A DNA stretch of 64,000 nt from NCBI GenBank assembly GCA_902785055.1, contig CACZXG010000010.1, positions 26,790 to 90,789 on the forward strand, read 5' to 3'. Shown here one piece after another: positions 1 to 8,401 of this stretch. A program made the translations under genes and the position numbers. Under the pieces are notes generated by a model. That model saw nothing but the letters and a program-made list of their open reading frames with translations. It ran no database searches and was not told the origin of the DNA. This DNA comes from an uncultured Lachnospiraceae bacterium. Its GTDB lineage: Bacteria > Bacillota > Clostridia > Lachnospirales > Lachnospiraceae. Numbering within the stretch: the stretch's first letter is position 1; each line of letters begins with the position of its first letter.

Positions 1-1
1 C

Positions 2-301
2 ACCATCGAGGACGGCGTTGTCAGGATCCTTGGCAAGGCGCGCGGCTCCCGCAACGGAAATAACATGCTGACGGAGTTCGCGGAGAAACTCGGCGGGATC
101 GACTTCGAGCGCCCTTTCTGCTTCGGATACACGGGATTCTCTGATGAAACGCTGAAGAAATACATCCATGACTCCGTCAGGCTTTATGCGGATCAGATCG
201 ATGTAAATGATCCGGGAAAATTCCGGATCGCCAAGGTCGGTGCCACGATCGGAACTTATGCCGGTCCGGGAGCGATCGCGGTCGCTTTCTTTGCGCGATA
301 A
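2..301 (+). CDS. DegV family fatty-acid-binding protein, C-terminal part
   Basis: The reading frame is open from the window edge and ends in TAA, so only about the last 99 residues are present. The visible tail has the DegV ending: a KARGSRNG-like basic stretch followed by KVGATIGTYAGPGAIAVAFF, which forms part of the fatty-acid pocket in this family. DegV (FakB-like) proteins bind a fatty acid and hand it to the kinase FakA for phospholipid synthesis. No partner gene is visible here. The family call is firm; the ligand is unknown. Confidence 0.85.
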   Translation, partial: TIEDGVVRILGKARGSRNGNNMLTEFAEKLGGIDFERPFCFGYTGFSDETLKKYIHDSVRLYADQIDVNDPGKFRIAKVGATIGTYAGPGAIAVAFFAR

Positions 302-374
302 GCCGGTAAGCGCAGCTCGTGCTTGCACGAAGATGCATTTACCGGCCAACGGTTCTAAGTTTACGGTGCTATTT

Positions 375-1478
375 TCATAAGATTTCGATCAGTTTATCCA
401 CATCGCTGCTGTCGGTTGCCCAGCTGGTGCAGATGCGAAGGACCGTGCGTCCGTCCGGCAGTTTTTCCCAGAAACTCAGTTCAAGGAGCGCTTCAAGGCG
501 CTCCTTTTGCGTGTCATCCACAGTGATAAAGAGCTGGTTTGTGGGGCACTCAAAAGAGATTTCATATCCTTTTTCAACAAGAGCCGCGCGGATGCGGTCC
601 GCCGCGTCGATCGCATTTTGGCCGATCGCCTCATAGAGGAGAGGCATGTCTGAAGCTGCAGATTCTCCTGACTCGCCGCTGCTGTTCATCGGCAGCTCTG
701 AAAACAGAGTCTCGAACTGAATTCCTGCAATCCTTCCCTTGGCCAGCAGAGCGCCATTCTGCTTGATAAGTGTGAAGAAATGCGGGATAAAATCATGCTG
801 GGGCAGGACGACCGCTTCACCGAACAGCGCGCCGCACTTGGTTCCGCCGATATAGAAGGCGTCACAGAGACGGGCGAGGTCGGGGAGCGTCACATCATTC
901 TGCCTGCAAGCCAGGCCGTAGGCGAGTCTTGCGCCGTCGACATAAAGAGGAACATTGTGCTTGCGGCAGGTTTCGCTGATCTTCGTCAGCTCATCCAGTG
1001 AATAAAGCGTGCCGAATTCAGTGGGCTGGGAAATATAGACCAGGCCGGGCATGACCATATGCTCATGATTGGCGTCGTCCCAGTAACCCTGAATGCAGCG
1101 CTCGATGGAATCGGCGTCAAGTTTTCCGTTTTTGTGAGGCAACGTGATAACTTTGTGGCCGCCGGCTTCGATCGCGCCTGCCTCGTGTGTGCTGACATGA
1201 CCGGTCTCGGCTGCGATCACGCCCTGGTAAGGGCGAAGGATGGACCCGATCACGGTGGCGTTGGTCTGTGTCCCGCCGACAAGAAAATAGACGTCAGCAT
1301 CGGGAGCATTGCATGCTTTCCGGACTTTCGCGCGGGCTGATTCAGAGAATTCATCGGTTCCGTAGCCGGCTGTGTGGAGAAGATTTGTCTCCATAAGCCG
1401 CTGCAGGATCAAAGGGTGAGCGCCTTCCATGTAGTCGGAGGCGAAGAATAGTTTGGATGAGTTTTTATTCTGATTCAA
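375..1478 (-). CDS. ltaE: Low-specificity L-threonine aldolase (beta-eliminating lyase family)
   Basis: A 367-residue PLP enzyme expected to cleave L-threonine or allo-threonine to glycine and acetaldehyde. The N-terminal half has FASDYMEGAHPLILQRL and GGTQTNATVIGS; YVDGARLAYG supplies the Asp that contacts the pyridine nitrogen, and YIGGTKCGALFGEA carries the Schiff-base lysine. Length is normal for the family. It is monocistronic and diverges from the TauE gene. Its start is preceded by an AAAAGGAGCC ribosome site. Related serine/threonine aldolases act on other beta-hydroxy amino acids, so the exact substrate is an inference. Confidence 0.85.
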   Translation of the reverse strand: MNQNKNSSKLFFASDYMEGAHPLILQRLMETNLLHTAGYGTDEFSESARAKVRKACNAPDADVYFLVGGTQTNATVIGSILRPYQGVIAAETGHVSTHEAGAIEAGGHKVITLPHKNGKLDADSIERCIQGYWDDANHEHMVMPGLVYISQPTEFGTLYSLDELTKISETCRKHNVPLYVDGARLAYGLACRQNDVTLPDLARLCDAFYIGGTKCGALFGEAVVLPQHDFIPHFFTLIKQNGALLAKGRIAGIQFETLFSELPMNSSGESGESAASDMPLLYEAIGQNAIDAADRIRAALVEKGYEISFECPTNQLFITVDDTQKERLEALLELSFWEKLPDGRTVLRICTSWATDSSDVDKLIEIL

Positions 1479-1579
1479 TGTTTTGGCTCCTTTTCATAAC
1501 TTCTGGTACAAGATTACCATTTTTTACGAAATTATACATCTATTTAGGTCAACCCATAACTGAAAACAGCGGTAAATGA

Positions 1580-1621
1580 AAAGCGCACCGGACTATTAAC
1601 TTTAGTCCGGTGCGCCTTTAA
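1580..1621. terminator. Strong hairpin between divergent genes
   Basis: AAGCGCACCGGACTA pairs with TTAGTCCGGTGCGCCTT around a short loop, giving a 14-15 bp stem with A and T runs on either side. It would act as a terminator on either strand. It lies in the gap between two divergent genes, upstream of both, which is unusual for a terminator. It may insulate the two promoters or end a short leader transcript. Confidence 0.6.
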
Positions 1622-1628
1622 AATCGGG

Positions 1629-1657
1629 TTGACAAAGAATTATGTTGTGATTACTAT
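1629..1657 (+). promoter_or_regulatory. Sigma-A type promoter for the TauE gene
   Basis: TTGACA at 1629-1634 and TACTAT at 1652-1657 with a 17-bp spacer, close to consensus. It would give a leader of about 60 nt before the start at 1724. It starts only a few bases after the hairpin at 1580-1621. Confidence 0.6.
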
Positions 1658-1723
1658 TCTAAGCATGCTTACAGGTAATGCAAGTACGGACCATTCACTA
1701 TCAAGTCAGAATACGGAGTCTAA

Positions 1724-2503
1724 ATGATTATATCAACAGTAATAGAAACACTGCTCAAATACTGGCCGGTCTTCCCGGCCGTTTTCGTCGCCGGTATCGT
1801 GGATGCGATCGCTGGAGGCGGGGGACTGATCACCCTGCCTGTGTACATGCTGGTCGGCCTGCCGCCCCATGAGGCGATCGGAACCAATAAGATGAGCTCC
1901 TGCATGGGAACGACGACGGCAACATACAGGTTCGCCAGGGAAGGCTATATCAACTTCAGGATGGCGGTGTTCGCAGTGGTCTTTGCGCTGGCGGGCTCTT
2001 ATACAGGCGCCCATATCAGCCTTCTCATCAGCAATGAATCATTCAAAATACTGATGCTCTTCATTCTCCCCGTCACAGCCTGGTTTGTATTGCGGACCAA
2101 GAACTTTGATGTGGAGAGAGAGCCTTACAGCTTCAGAAAGACTTGCGCCCTGAGCTGTGTGATCGCGTTTGTGATCGGCGTCTACGATGGATTTTACGGA
2201 CCCGGGACAGGAACCTTTTTGATCTTGCTTCTGACTTCTGTGGCACATCTGACGCTTAAAGAGGCGAATGGACTTACAAAAGCTATCAACATGACGACCA
2301 ACATCACGTCGCTGGTGGTGTTTCTCATAAATGGAACGGTGCTGATACCGCTGGGTATCCTCGCAGGACTCTGCAATATTGCGGGGAACCAGATTGGCGT
2401 CAACTTCTTCGATAAGAAGGGCGGAGCGGTCGTCAAACCGGTAATGCTGCTGGTGCTGACCATTTTCCTTGTGAAGACGATCATGGAGATTGCGGGAGTA
2501 TAA
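1724..2503 (+). CDS. TauE/SafE family anion exporter (DUF81)
   Basis: A 259-residue polytopic membrane protein with about eight hydrophobic segments. The diagnostic N-terminal repeat, AGIVDAIAGGGGLITLP followed by GLPPHEAIGTNKMSS, is present, and the second half has the matching YDGFYGPGTGTFLILLL and EANGLTKAINMTTN elements. The family exports sulfite, sulfoacetate or other organosulfur anions. Nothing adjacent fixes the substrate. The ribosome site is weak (CGGAG about 8 nt before ATG). The gene is transcribed alone and ends in a strong terminator. Confidence 0.85.
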   Translation: MIISTVIETLLKYWPVFPAVFVAGIVDAIAGGGGLITLPVYMLVGLPPHEAIGTNKMSSCMGTTTATYRFAREGYINFRMAVFAVVFALAGSYTGAHISLLISNESFKILMLFILPVTAWFVLRTKNFDVEREPYSFRKTCALSCVIAFVIGVYDGFYGPGTGTFLILLLTSVAHLTLKEANGLTKAINMTTNITSLVVFLINGTVLIPLGILAGLCNIAGNQIGVNFFDKKGGAVVKPVMLLVLTIFLVKTIMEIAGV

Positions 2504-2505
2504 TG

Positions 2506-2555
2506 AACAGGCCTAATGATATGCTGCACATGCGGCATATCATTGGGCCTGTTTC
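2506..2555. terminator. Bidirectional intrinsic terminator
   Basis: AACAGGCCTAATGATATGC pairs with GCATATCATTGGGCCTGTTT, giving a stem of about 19 bp between the convergent TauE and CoA-transferase genes. It would serve both strands. Confidence 0.75.
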
Positions 2556-2601
2556 ATATTAGGCCGCTGAAGCGGCGATAAAACGTCAGATCCTTCTCCA
2601 T

Positions 2602-3936
2602 TCATCGTTTGTTGGACCTGAGCCAGATTTTCTGCTCCTGCGCGGCGCGGATCAGTTCATCCCGGAAATCGGGGTGCGCAATGCTGATAAGCATTTCCGC
2701 ACGCTCCCAGGTAGTGCGTCCGGTCAGATTGACAGCGCCGAATTCGGTGACTATAAAATAACTCTGGCTGCGGGGGTTCGTCACGATTTCCCCGTTAAAG
2801 TGCGGCAGGATCCGGGAACGGACAGTGCCGTCTTTTTCTTTGTGGGTAGAAGTCATGCAGATGAAAGCTTTTCCGCCGCGGCTCATTGCCGCTCCGGTCA
2901 GATAGTCCAGGGAACCGCCGGTCCCGCTGATGTGCCGCAGCCCCGCGCTCTCGGCGTTGACCTGTCCGTAGAGATCCACGGAGATGCAGCTGTTGATGGA
3001 AATCATGTTCTGGTGCTTGGCGATCGTCTCGGCGGCGTTGACATATTCCAGCGGCTCAATGATGACGCCCGGATTGCGGTCCACCCAGTCATAGAGTGTA
3101 CGTGATCCGAAGACCATGCCTGTGACGCCCTTGTCGGGCTGGTAGGTCTTGCAGCGGTTAGTGAGTTTGCCCGCCTTGAACAGTTCGTAATATGCGTCCC
3201 CGCAGAGCTCTGTGTGCATACCCAGATCTTTGACGTCGGACTGTGAGAGTCTGGATCCGATGACGCCGGGAAGTGAGCCGATGCCAAGCTGCAGCGTCGC
3301 ACCGCTCTGTATATAAGGGATGATGTGGTCGGCGATCATGGACTCGGCCTCGGAAGGCGGCGCGATCGGAAATTCAGGAAGCGGCGGATGCTCGCCCTCC
3401 ACGACGCAGTCGACCTCGGAAATGTGGATGACCTCGTCAAAGCCCCCATATATGTAGGGCAGGTGCTCGTTGATCTCCAGGATCACGATGTCCGCATCCC
3501 GCAGAATGCCTTTGGCAATGCCGGCTGCGCAGGAGAGGTTGAAATAGCCGTGCCTATCCATCGGAGTGGCGCACATCATCGCGACGTTTACGTTCAGGAA
3601 ATGGCGGTAATAGGGCACCACATTCCTGAAGATCATTGGGATATAATTGCACAGACCCCTGTCGCAGAGTTTTCTCTCGTAAGCGGAGCAGTGCCAGCTG
3701 TTGTAAATGAAGTGCTCCCGCAGGGGGTCGCATTCCGCGATCTCGACCGGGCCAAAAGCCAGATTGCCGCGGACTTTGACATCGGTCAGTTCATCGCGGC
3801 GGGCGGCCAGGGCCTTGTCTAGGAGAGTCGGAAAACAGACATTGGTGCCGTAGTCAACCCAGTCGCCGCTCTTTACGCAGCGGACGGCCTGTTCCGGAGT
3901 CTTTAGTTTGCTGCGGTATTCGTCGTAATAATTCAT
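2602..3936 (-). CDS. Acetyl-CoA hydrolase/transferase family CoA-transferase (butyryl-/4-hydroxybutyryl-CoA:acetate type)
   Basis: A 444-residue family I CoA-transferase of the Cat1/4HbT/But group. [15 protein letters not shown] contains the glutamate that forms the glutamyl-CoA thioester; [30 protein letters not shown] and [11 protein letters not shown] are the CoA-binding and oxyanion elements. These enzymes move CoA between acetate and an acyl-CoA, in gut clostridia often for the last step of butyrate formation or for 4-hydroxybutyrate or succinate use. Sequence motifs alone do not separate these substrates. It lies 34 bp downstream of a DeoR gene on the same strand, so control by that regulator is likely. 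Length is typical. Confidence 0.85.
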   Translation of the reverse strand: MNYYDEYRSKLKTPEQAVRCVKSGDWVDYGTNVCFPTLLDKALAARRDELTDVKVRGNLAFGPVEIAECDPLREHFIYNSWHCSAYERKLCDRGLCNYIPMIFRNVVPYYRHFLNVNVAMMCATPMDRHGYFNLSCAAGIAKGILRDADIVILEINEHLPYIYGGFDEVIHISEVDCVVEGEHPPLPEFPIAPPSEAESMIADHIIPYIQSGATLQLGIGSLPGVIGSRLSQSDVKDLGMHTELCGDAYYELFKAGKLTNRCKTYQPDKGVTGMVFGSRTLYDWVDRNPGVIIEPLEYVNAAETIAKHQNMISINSCISVDLYGQVNAESAGLRHISGTGGSLDYLTGAAMSRGGKAFICMTSTHKEKDGTVRSRILPHFNGEIVTNPRSQSYFIVTEFGAVNLTGRTTWERAEMLISIAHPDFRDELIRAAQEQKIWLRSNKR

Positions 3937-3970
3937 TTTGGTTTGCGCTCCTTTTCATACCGTATGCATA

Positions 3971-4726
3971 TCAACTGGACAGTACTTCTATTCCCCGGGC
4001 GTTAAGTTCGGTGACGATCTGCTCCTCAATATTTTGATCCGTGATGACTGCCTTCACCTGATCTTTCAGATTCAGCGGTACAGTGCCGTGTCTGTCAAAC
4101 TTTTCAGATTCCGTCAGAACGATTACCTGGTCCGCCTGTCTTGCCATGTCTCGAACAGCCTGGGCGCGCATCTGGTCCTGATTGGTAAAGCCGGCCCGCG
4201 CGGACCAGCCGTCCACGCCGATAAAGAAGCGGTCGACCCAGAAATTTTCCGCGCATTGGCGCACCATGGGACCGACCATGACCTGGGCGTCCTGCTGGTA
4301 AATGCCGCCCAGAAGAATGATCTGGAAATCGGAGGAGCGGCGAATGTAATCCGCGATGAAGGCACTGTTGGTGATCATGGTTATTCCGCTTCGCAGTTCT
4401 GTCAGTGCCGCAGCCAGCAGTGCGCAGCAGCTGCCGCTCTCGATCATAATGGTGTCACTGTCTTTCACAAGTTCTGCCGCGCGCAGCGCGATCTTTTTCT
4501 TTTCTTCATAGTGATAGGCCAGCCGCCCCTTGATATCATCCGTGCTGGACAGGACTGCGAAGCCGTGCTCTCTGGTGATCAGGCCCTGTGCTTCCATGGC
4601 GTCCAGATCCTTGCGGACTGTGACTTGAGAGACACCCAGATGCGCCGAGAGCTCGGCGACTTCTATTTTCTTTTCTTGTACTAAAAGCGCCAGAATCTGG
4701 CTGGTGCGGTCTTCTTTTCTGCGCAT
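3971..4726 (-). CDS. DeoR family transcriptional regulator
   Basis: A 251-residue repressor-type protein. The N-terminal winged helix-turn-helix spans residues 1-60 (EVAELSAHLGVSQVTVRKDLD, then LITREHGFAVL). The sugar-phosphate-sensing DeoRC domain follows, with IESGSCCALLAAAL, ITNSAFIADYI and ILLGGIYQ. The ligand is normally a phosphorylated sugar or glycolytic intermediate. A good AAGGAGGT site precedes the start. It is the first gene of a two-gene unit with the CoA-transferase, so it probably controls that gene and itself. No operator was identified. Confidence 0.85.
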   Translation of the reverse strand: MRRKEDRTSQILALLVQEKKIEVAELSAHLGVSQVTVRKDLDAMEAQGLITREHGFAVLSSTDDIKGRLAYHYEEKKKIALRAAELVKDSDTIMIESGSCCALLAAALTELRSGITMITNSAFIADYIRRSSDFQIILLGGIYQQDAQVMVGPMVRQCAENFWVDRFFIGVDGWSARAGFTNQDQMRAQAVRDMARQADQVIVLTESEKFDRHGTVPLNLKDQVKAVITDQNIEEQIVTELNARGIEVLSS

Positions 4727-4979
4727 GCGGAGGACCTCCTTAATGGATTTTGTTTGTAATTTGAATTATAGCATATTTGCAGTGGAATGATGTGGGTGCT
4801 CTTACGTTCATAAGTAATAAGCGTCGGCAAGACGCTTGGCGCTTTCGGGTCACGCGGAGCTTTACATTTTCTGATCTATCATGAATAATGTCTATATCTG
4901 GTGTTGTTCTTTCACCGGCAAAATTCTTCTGCGTTCGCAGGAAACGAATTCCACAGAAAAGGGTATAACGGTATCGATG

Positions 4980-5510
4980 CATTTAGTTTTATAAGGGCTG
5001 GGGTAAGTGTAGACATGGGAGCTGAAACGAGCACTTACATGTTCGAGGGCTGGGGTAAGTGTAGACATGAAAAATGAAACTATGCACTTAGATGAGCACA
5101 GCTTGAATAAGTACAAGGCGGAGAATTTAAAAGCGCACTTATTTGCGCGGACCTCAAATAAGTGCAGATCAAACTATTAGAGATATGCACTAGCTACTTT
5201 AACAACCTGCTTAATTGCAAATCAAAAATGTGAATTATGCACTTATCTTTTTTGGATTGTTTTAATTGCGGAATCAATGATTGCGGAAGAACACTTATAA
5301 ATTGACCGAGAAAATAAGTGGTAATATGCCAGGAACAAGTTTGCAATTAAAAAAATGAAAAAAAGGTAGGTGCAATAAAGAAAAATCAGAATAGCAATTA
5401 TCGGAACTATAAAAAAGCTAATTGCAAAACAAAAAAGAGTGGAAGAACAATTACAATGCCCGAAAGTTCATGGGTACAAATAAAAAACGTAGAGATAACA
5501 CTTATCACGA
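4980..5510. repeat. 52-bp-period array with TAAGTGC/GCACTTA core motifs (array A)
   Basis: CACTTA or close variants start at 4980, 5032, 5085, 5136, 5188, 5240, 5292, 5344, 5395, 5448 and 5499. TAAGTG or variants start at 5004, 5056, 5108, 5159, 5211, 5263, 5315, 5367, 5419 and 5471. Successive sites are 51-53 bp apart throughout, so each unit carries one motif on each strand with starts about 28 bp apart. From 5211 to 5453 most cores become TAATTGC/GCAATTA, one base different. The first two units share an exact 24-bp stretch (4994-5017 and 5046-5069). The array is AT-rich and ends just before the ribosome site of the nuclease gene. No coding gene lies in 4727-5526. Confidence 0.9.
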
Positions 5511-5526
5511 AGAGGGGAGGAAACAA

Positions 5527-6345
5527 ATGCCGAATATTGGATTGAGGGAAATGCTCCTGAAAAAGGAACAGGAGTTGGAAAAACTGGTTCAGATAGTCGA
5601 AAAGCATGCCGACAGTCCATTGCCGGGAACACTGCAAATCTCAATGATTAAAGGAAAACCGCGTTATTATCATAGTTATCTTGACAAAAATGGAATCAAG
5701 CAGCTGAAATACCTGTCGGCTGTGAAGGAAGGTCCTAAAATTATGGAATTGGCTCAGCACAGTTATAATGCGGCGTTCCTGAAGACGGCAACTGATCAGC
5801 TGAAAGCGGTGAGAAGAGCGCTTAACAGAATTGATGAGAAGGCATTGGCTAATGTATTCGCTCTTCTTCACAGCGAGCGCAAAAAGCTGATCACGCCATT
5901 TGTGCCGGATGAAGAGATGTTCGTCAAACAATGGGAGCAGGATGAATACCAACCAGGGTATTTTTCTGATCAGACACCGTCAATATACAGCAATCGCGGT
6001 GAAAGGGTGAGATCCAAATCAGAAAAGATAATTGCTGATAAATATTATGAAAGAGGAATTCCATATAAGTATGAAAAGCCTTTGCTTCTCAGAAAGCAGG
6101 CTAAAACTATAACGATCAGACCGGACTTTACAACACTGAATAAGAGAACGCGCATACAGCGCTATCATGAGCACTTTGGAAAAATGGACGATCCGCAGTA
6201 TGCCCGAAAAGCTCTGGAAAAGATCAGGCTATATGAGAGTAATGGGATTTTTATTGGGGAGCAGCTCATTATTACATTCGAATCTTCCGAGCAGCCTTTG
6301 GACAAAAGGGAATTTGAGCTGCTCATTGAAAAGTATTTAATTTGA
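5527..6345 (+). CDS. Array-associated PD-(D/E)XK-like nuclease, paralogue A
   Basis: A 272-residue protein of unknown function. Residues 1-110 are charged and partly coiled coil, with a GTLQ...KGKPRYYHSY segment. The C-terminal half matches a DUF559/Vsr-like endonuclease pattern: RSKSE at 162-166, IPYKYE, RPDFT with Asp200, HEHFG with Glu215, then KIRLYESNG and LIITFESSEQPLD. The spacing Glu, PD, E-x-x-G suggests a metal-dependent DNA nuclease. The same motif order occurs in the protein at 56674-57510. The start at 5527 has a GGGGAGG site; upstream in-frame ATGs would translate the repeat array. It is AT-rich compared with its neighbours, which suggests transfer. Nuclease activity is inferred. 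Confidence 0.7.
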   Translation: MPNIGLREMLLKKEQELEKLVQIVEKHADSPLPGTLQISMIKGKPRYYHSYLDKNGIKQLKYLSAVKEGPKIMELAQHSYNAAFLKTATDQLKAVRRALNRIDEKALANVFALLHSERKKLITPFVPDEEMFVKQWEQDEYQPGYFSDQTPSIYSNRGERVRSKSEKIIADKYYERGIPYKYEKPLLLRKQAKTITIRPDFTTLNKRTRIQRYHEHFGKMDDPQYARKALEKIRLYESNGIFIGEQLIITFESSEQPLDKREFELLIEKYLI

Positions 6346-6447
6346 TAAACGAAACCATATTATTGCCAAAACAGAGCAATATGAGTAAAATAAATCCATA
6401 TTAGATCCATTACCAAACAAACGGCTCTAGAATGGATGGAGGCTATC

Positions 6448-7236
6448 ATGACAATAGAAGAAATGCAGCGAAGGAAAAGAGAATTTGGATACAGTAACGA
6501 GAAACTGGCAGAGCTTTCAGGCGTGCCCCTGGGCACCGTGCAGAAGGTAATGAGCGGAAGTACGAAGAGCCCCAGGCAGGGAACGCTGGAAGCGCTGGCC
6601 AGGGCGTTAAACGGTCAGAAGGAGGTGCCAACCAGGTATCCGGGCGAGATGATCGACGGATGTATCAGAGTGCTCAGAGAGCCCTGGGGCGCATATGCGG
6701 CAAAGAAAGAGGAGTATACAATTGAGGATATCTATGTTTTGCCGGAGGGCGTCAGGGCGGAACTGATCGATGGGGAGATCTATTACATGGCGACGCCCAC
6801 GAGAACTCATCAGAAGATCGTGGGCGAGATGTATCTTGCAGTTGCAGGTTTCGTCCGATCCCATGGGGGAGCGTGTGAAGTGTATATTCCGCCGTATGCA
6901 GTTTATCTGAACGCAGATAATTCTATCTATCTGGAACCGGATCTTACGGTAATCTGTGATCCGGCCAAGTCGGAGGATAAAGGCTGCGTGGGGGCGCCGG
7001 ACTGGGTTGTTGAGGTCGTATCCCCCTCCTCGAAACGGATGGACTATTTGCTCAAGCTTTTCAAATACCGCACAGCCGGCGTCCGGGAATACTGGATCAT
7101 CAATCCGGAAAAGAGAATTGTTTCAGTTTACAGCCGGAACGACGGACACGAGTCGGCGGAGATGTATTCCTTTGAGGATGTGATTCCATCGGGCATCTAT
7201 CCGGACCTGAAGATCCGGCTGGCTGATGTGGTTTAA
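6448..7236 (+). CDS. XRE helix-turn-helix fused to Uma2 family endonuclease-like domain
   Basis: A 262-residue fusion. Residues 1-55 form an XRE-type HTH (NEKLAELSGVPLGTVQKVMSG). From about residue 85 comes a Uma2 (DUF820) PD-(D/E)XK domain: VRAELIDGEIYYMATPTRTHQ, YLEPDLTVICD with the metal-binding Asp, DWVVEVVSPSSKRMDYLLKL with the catalytic Glu, and YRTAGVREYWIINPEKR. Uma2 proteins are abundant in some bacteria but their role is poorly known. I chose ATG 6448 because GGAGG lies 5 bp upstream; ATG 6436 overlaps that site. It stands alone downstream of nuclease A. Confidence 0.8.
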   Translation: MTIEEMQRRKREFGYSNEKLAELSGVPLGTVQKVMSGSTKSPRQGTLEALARALNGQKEVPTRYPGEMIDGCIRVLREPWGAYAAKKEEYTIEDIYVLPEGVRAELIDGEIYYMATPTRTHQKIVGEMYLAVAGFVRSHGGACEVYIPPYAVYLNADNSIYLEPDLTVICDPAKSEDKGCVGAPDWVVEVVSPSSKRMDYLLKLFKYRTAGVREYWIINPEKRIVSVYSRNDGHESAEMYSFEDVIPSGIYPDLKIRLADVV

Positions 7237-7248
7237 TGGAAAAAAGGA

Positions 7249-7300
7249 AGAACGGGCTGTTGCAATAAGATAGTGATTCTTAATGCAATGGCCCGTTCCA
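7249..7300. terminator. Hairpin between convergent genes
   Basis: GGAACGGGCTGTTGCA-like left arm (from 7249) pairs with TGCAATGGCCCGTTCC at 7284-7299, about 13 of 15 bases matched. It sits between the Uma2 fusion and the glycyl-radical activase, which converge. The U-run is weak. Confidence 0.5.
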
Positions 7301-7306
7301 AAGTTC

Positions 7307-8254
7307 TCAGAAGAAGCACTCAATCCCCAGGTCCAGAAAGACCTTCTGATAATCCGTCAAGTCTTCCGGATGCAGAGCTTTCACACCGGTCATTTCATAA
7401 TTCCTGTTCAGAAACTCATATTTGCGCTCTCCCATCTGGTGGAAGGGCAGGAGCTGTACGTGCCCCAGTCCGATATCATGCAGAAGCTTTGCAATTCCCT
7501 CCGCATCTGACAGTTCTGCGTTGAAGCCCGGGATTACCGGAATCCGGGGCAAAACATTCAACCCCTGTTCGTGCGCCCATCTCAGGTTCTCAACGATCAA
7601 TTCGTTGCCGACACCTGTCCCAATCTTATGCTTCTCGGAATCATACTGCTTGACATCAAAGAGCAGGAGATCGAAGAGGGGAGCAAGCCTGTGAAAGACT
7701 TCCTGACTCACACACCCGGTGGTCTCGATCGCAGTGTGGACTCCTTTCTCTTTAAAACGAAGGACCAAAGCTTCCACGAAGTCGGGCTGCACCATGCCTT
7801 CGCCGCCGGAGATGGTCACACCGCCGTCAGACTCCTCATAGAAAAAAGAATCCTGCATACACACTTCTACAACCTCATCGACAGTTTTGTACTCCCCTTC
7901 ATTTGTCAGCGCGCGTCCGGGGCATCCCTGTACGCAGGAAAGACAACCTGCACACCTATTAAAGTCGATATGAATTCTTCCGCCCTCTTCAGCAGTGATC
8001 GCCTTCTCTGGACAGGTATGCACGCACTTCTGACAGTGCAGGCAGTTGTCGCTGCGGTACATGATCTGTACTTTGGCAAGTTGGGACTCCGGATTGGAGC
8101 ACCATTTGCATCGAAGGGGACATCCCTTCATGAAAACGGTGGTCCGCACACCCGGACCGTCGTGGATGGAGAACTTCTGTATGTTAAAAACAATTCCTTT
8201 TGCTTCCAAATCAAATCTCCTTATTACTTTCAGATTCTGTTCCAATGATAGCAT
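7307..8254 (-). CDS. Glycyl-radical enzyme activating enzyme (PflA/YbiY-type radical SAM)
   Basis: A 315-residue radical SAM enzyme that installs the glycyl radical on its partner using SAM and a [4Fe-4S] cluster. The SAM cluster motif is GCPLRCKWCSNPE (CxxxCxxC). An inserted two-cluster ferredoxin domain follows: CLHCQKCVHTCPEKAI and CAGCLSCVQGCPGRAL. GGVTISGGEGMVQ is the SAM-binding GGE segment. The double ferredoxin insert is typical of activases for non-PFL glycyl radical enzymes. It is divergent from the glycyl radical enzyme at 8402, sharing a 147-bp control region. It would be oxygen-sensitive. Confidence 0.9.
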   Translation of the reverse strand: MLSLEQNLKVIRRFDLEAKGIVFNIQKFSIHDGPGVRTTVFMKGCPLRCKWCSNPESQLAKVQIMYRSDNCLHCQKCVHTCPEKAITAEEGGRIHIDFNRCAGCLSCVQGCPGRALTNEGEYKTVDEVVEVCMQDSFFYEESDGGVTISGGEGMVQPDFVEALVLRFKEKGVHTAIETTGCVSQEVFHRLAPLFDLLLFDVKQYDSEKHKIGTGVGNELIVENLRWAHEQGLNVLPRIPVIPGFNAELSDAEGIAKLLHDIGLGHVQLLPFHQMGERKYEFLNRNYEMTGVKALHPEDLTDYQKVFLDLGIECFF

Positions 8255-8280
8255 TATCTGATGATTCTGTAAATAATAAA

Positions 8281-8381
8281 TTACGAACGTAAAATATAAT
8301 TATTCCTTACGAAATAGATGTTGACGCAAATAGGATTGATGATATAATTATCCTACGAACAGAACATTGGTAAATTACGAT
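8281..8381. promoter_or_regulatory. Repeated TTACGAA-type operator candidates
   Basis: The divergent control region holds TTACGAACGTAA at 8281-8292 (palindromic arms TTACG/CGTAA), CTTACGAAAT at about 8308, CCTACGAACA at about 8352, and ATTACGAT at about 8374. Two of the copies flank the promoter of the glycyl radical enzyme. They look like sites for one regulator serving both genes. The regulator is not identified. Confidence 0.4.
8321..8348 (+). promoter_or_regulatory. Sigma-A type promoter for the glycyl radical enzyme
   Basis: TTGACG at 8321-8326 and TATAAT at 8343-8348 with a 16-bp spacer, followed by a leader of about 50 nt and an AAAGGAG site before ATG 8402. Confidence 0.6.
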
Positions 8382-8401
8382 AGAAAATAAAGGAGCGCCA
8401 A

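Noticed and set aside
4980-5510. CRISPR array interpretation of the 52-bp-period repeats
   Set aside because: There is no constant repeat with unique spacers; short cores recur on both strands with gradual drift, and no cas genes are near.
5422-5526. Upstream extension of nuclease gene A (35 extra residues)
   Set aside because: It would translate array units and has no ribosome site; ATG 5527 has GGGGAGG directly upstream.
5527-6345. Transposase or RAYT identity for the array-linked genes
   Set aside because: There is no DDE, HUH or Y1 motif; the conserved residues follow a PD-(D/E)XK pattern.
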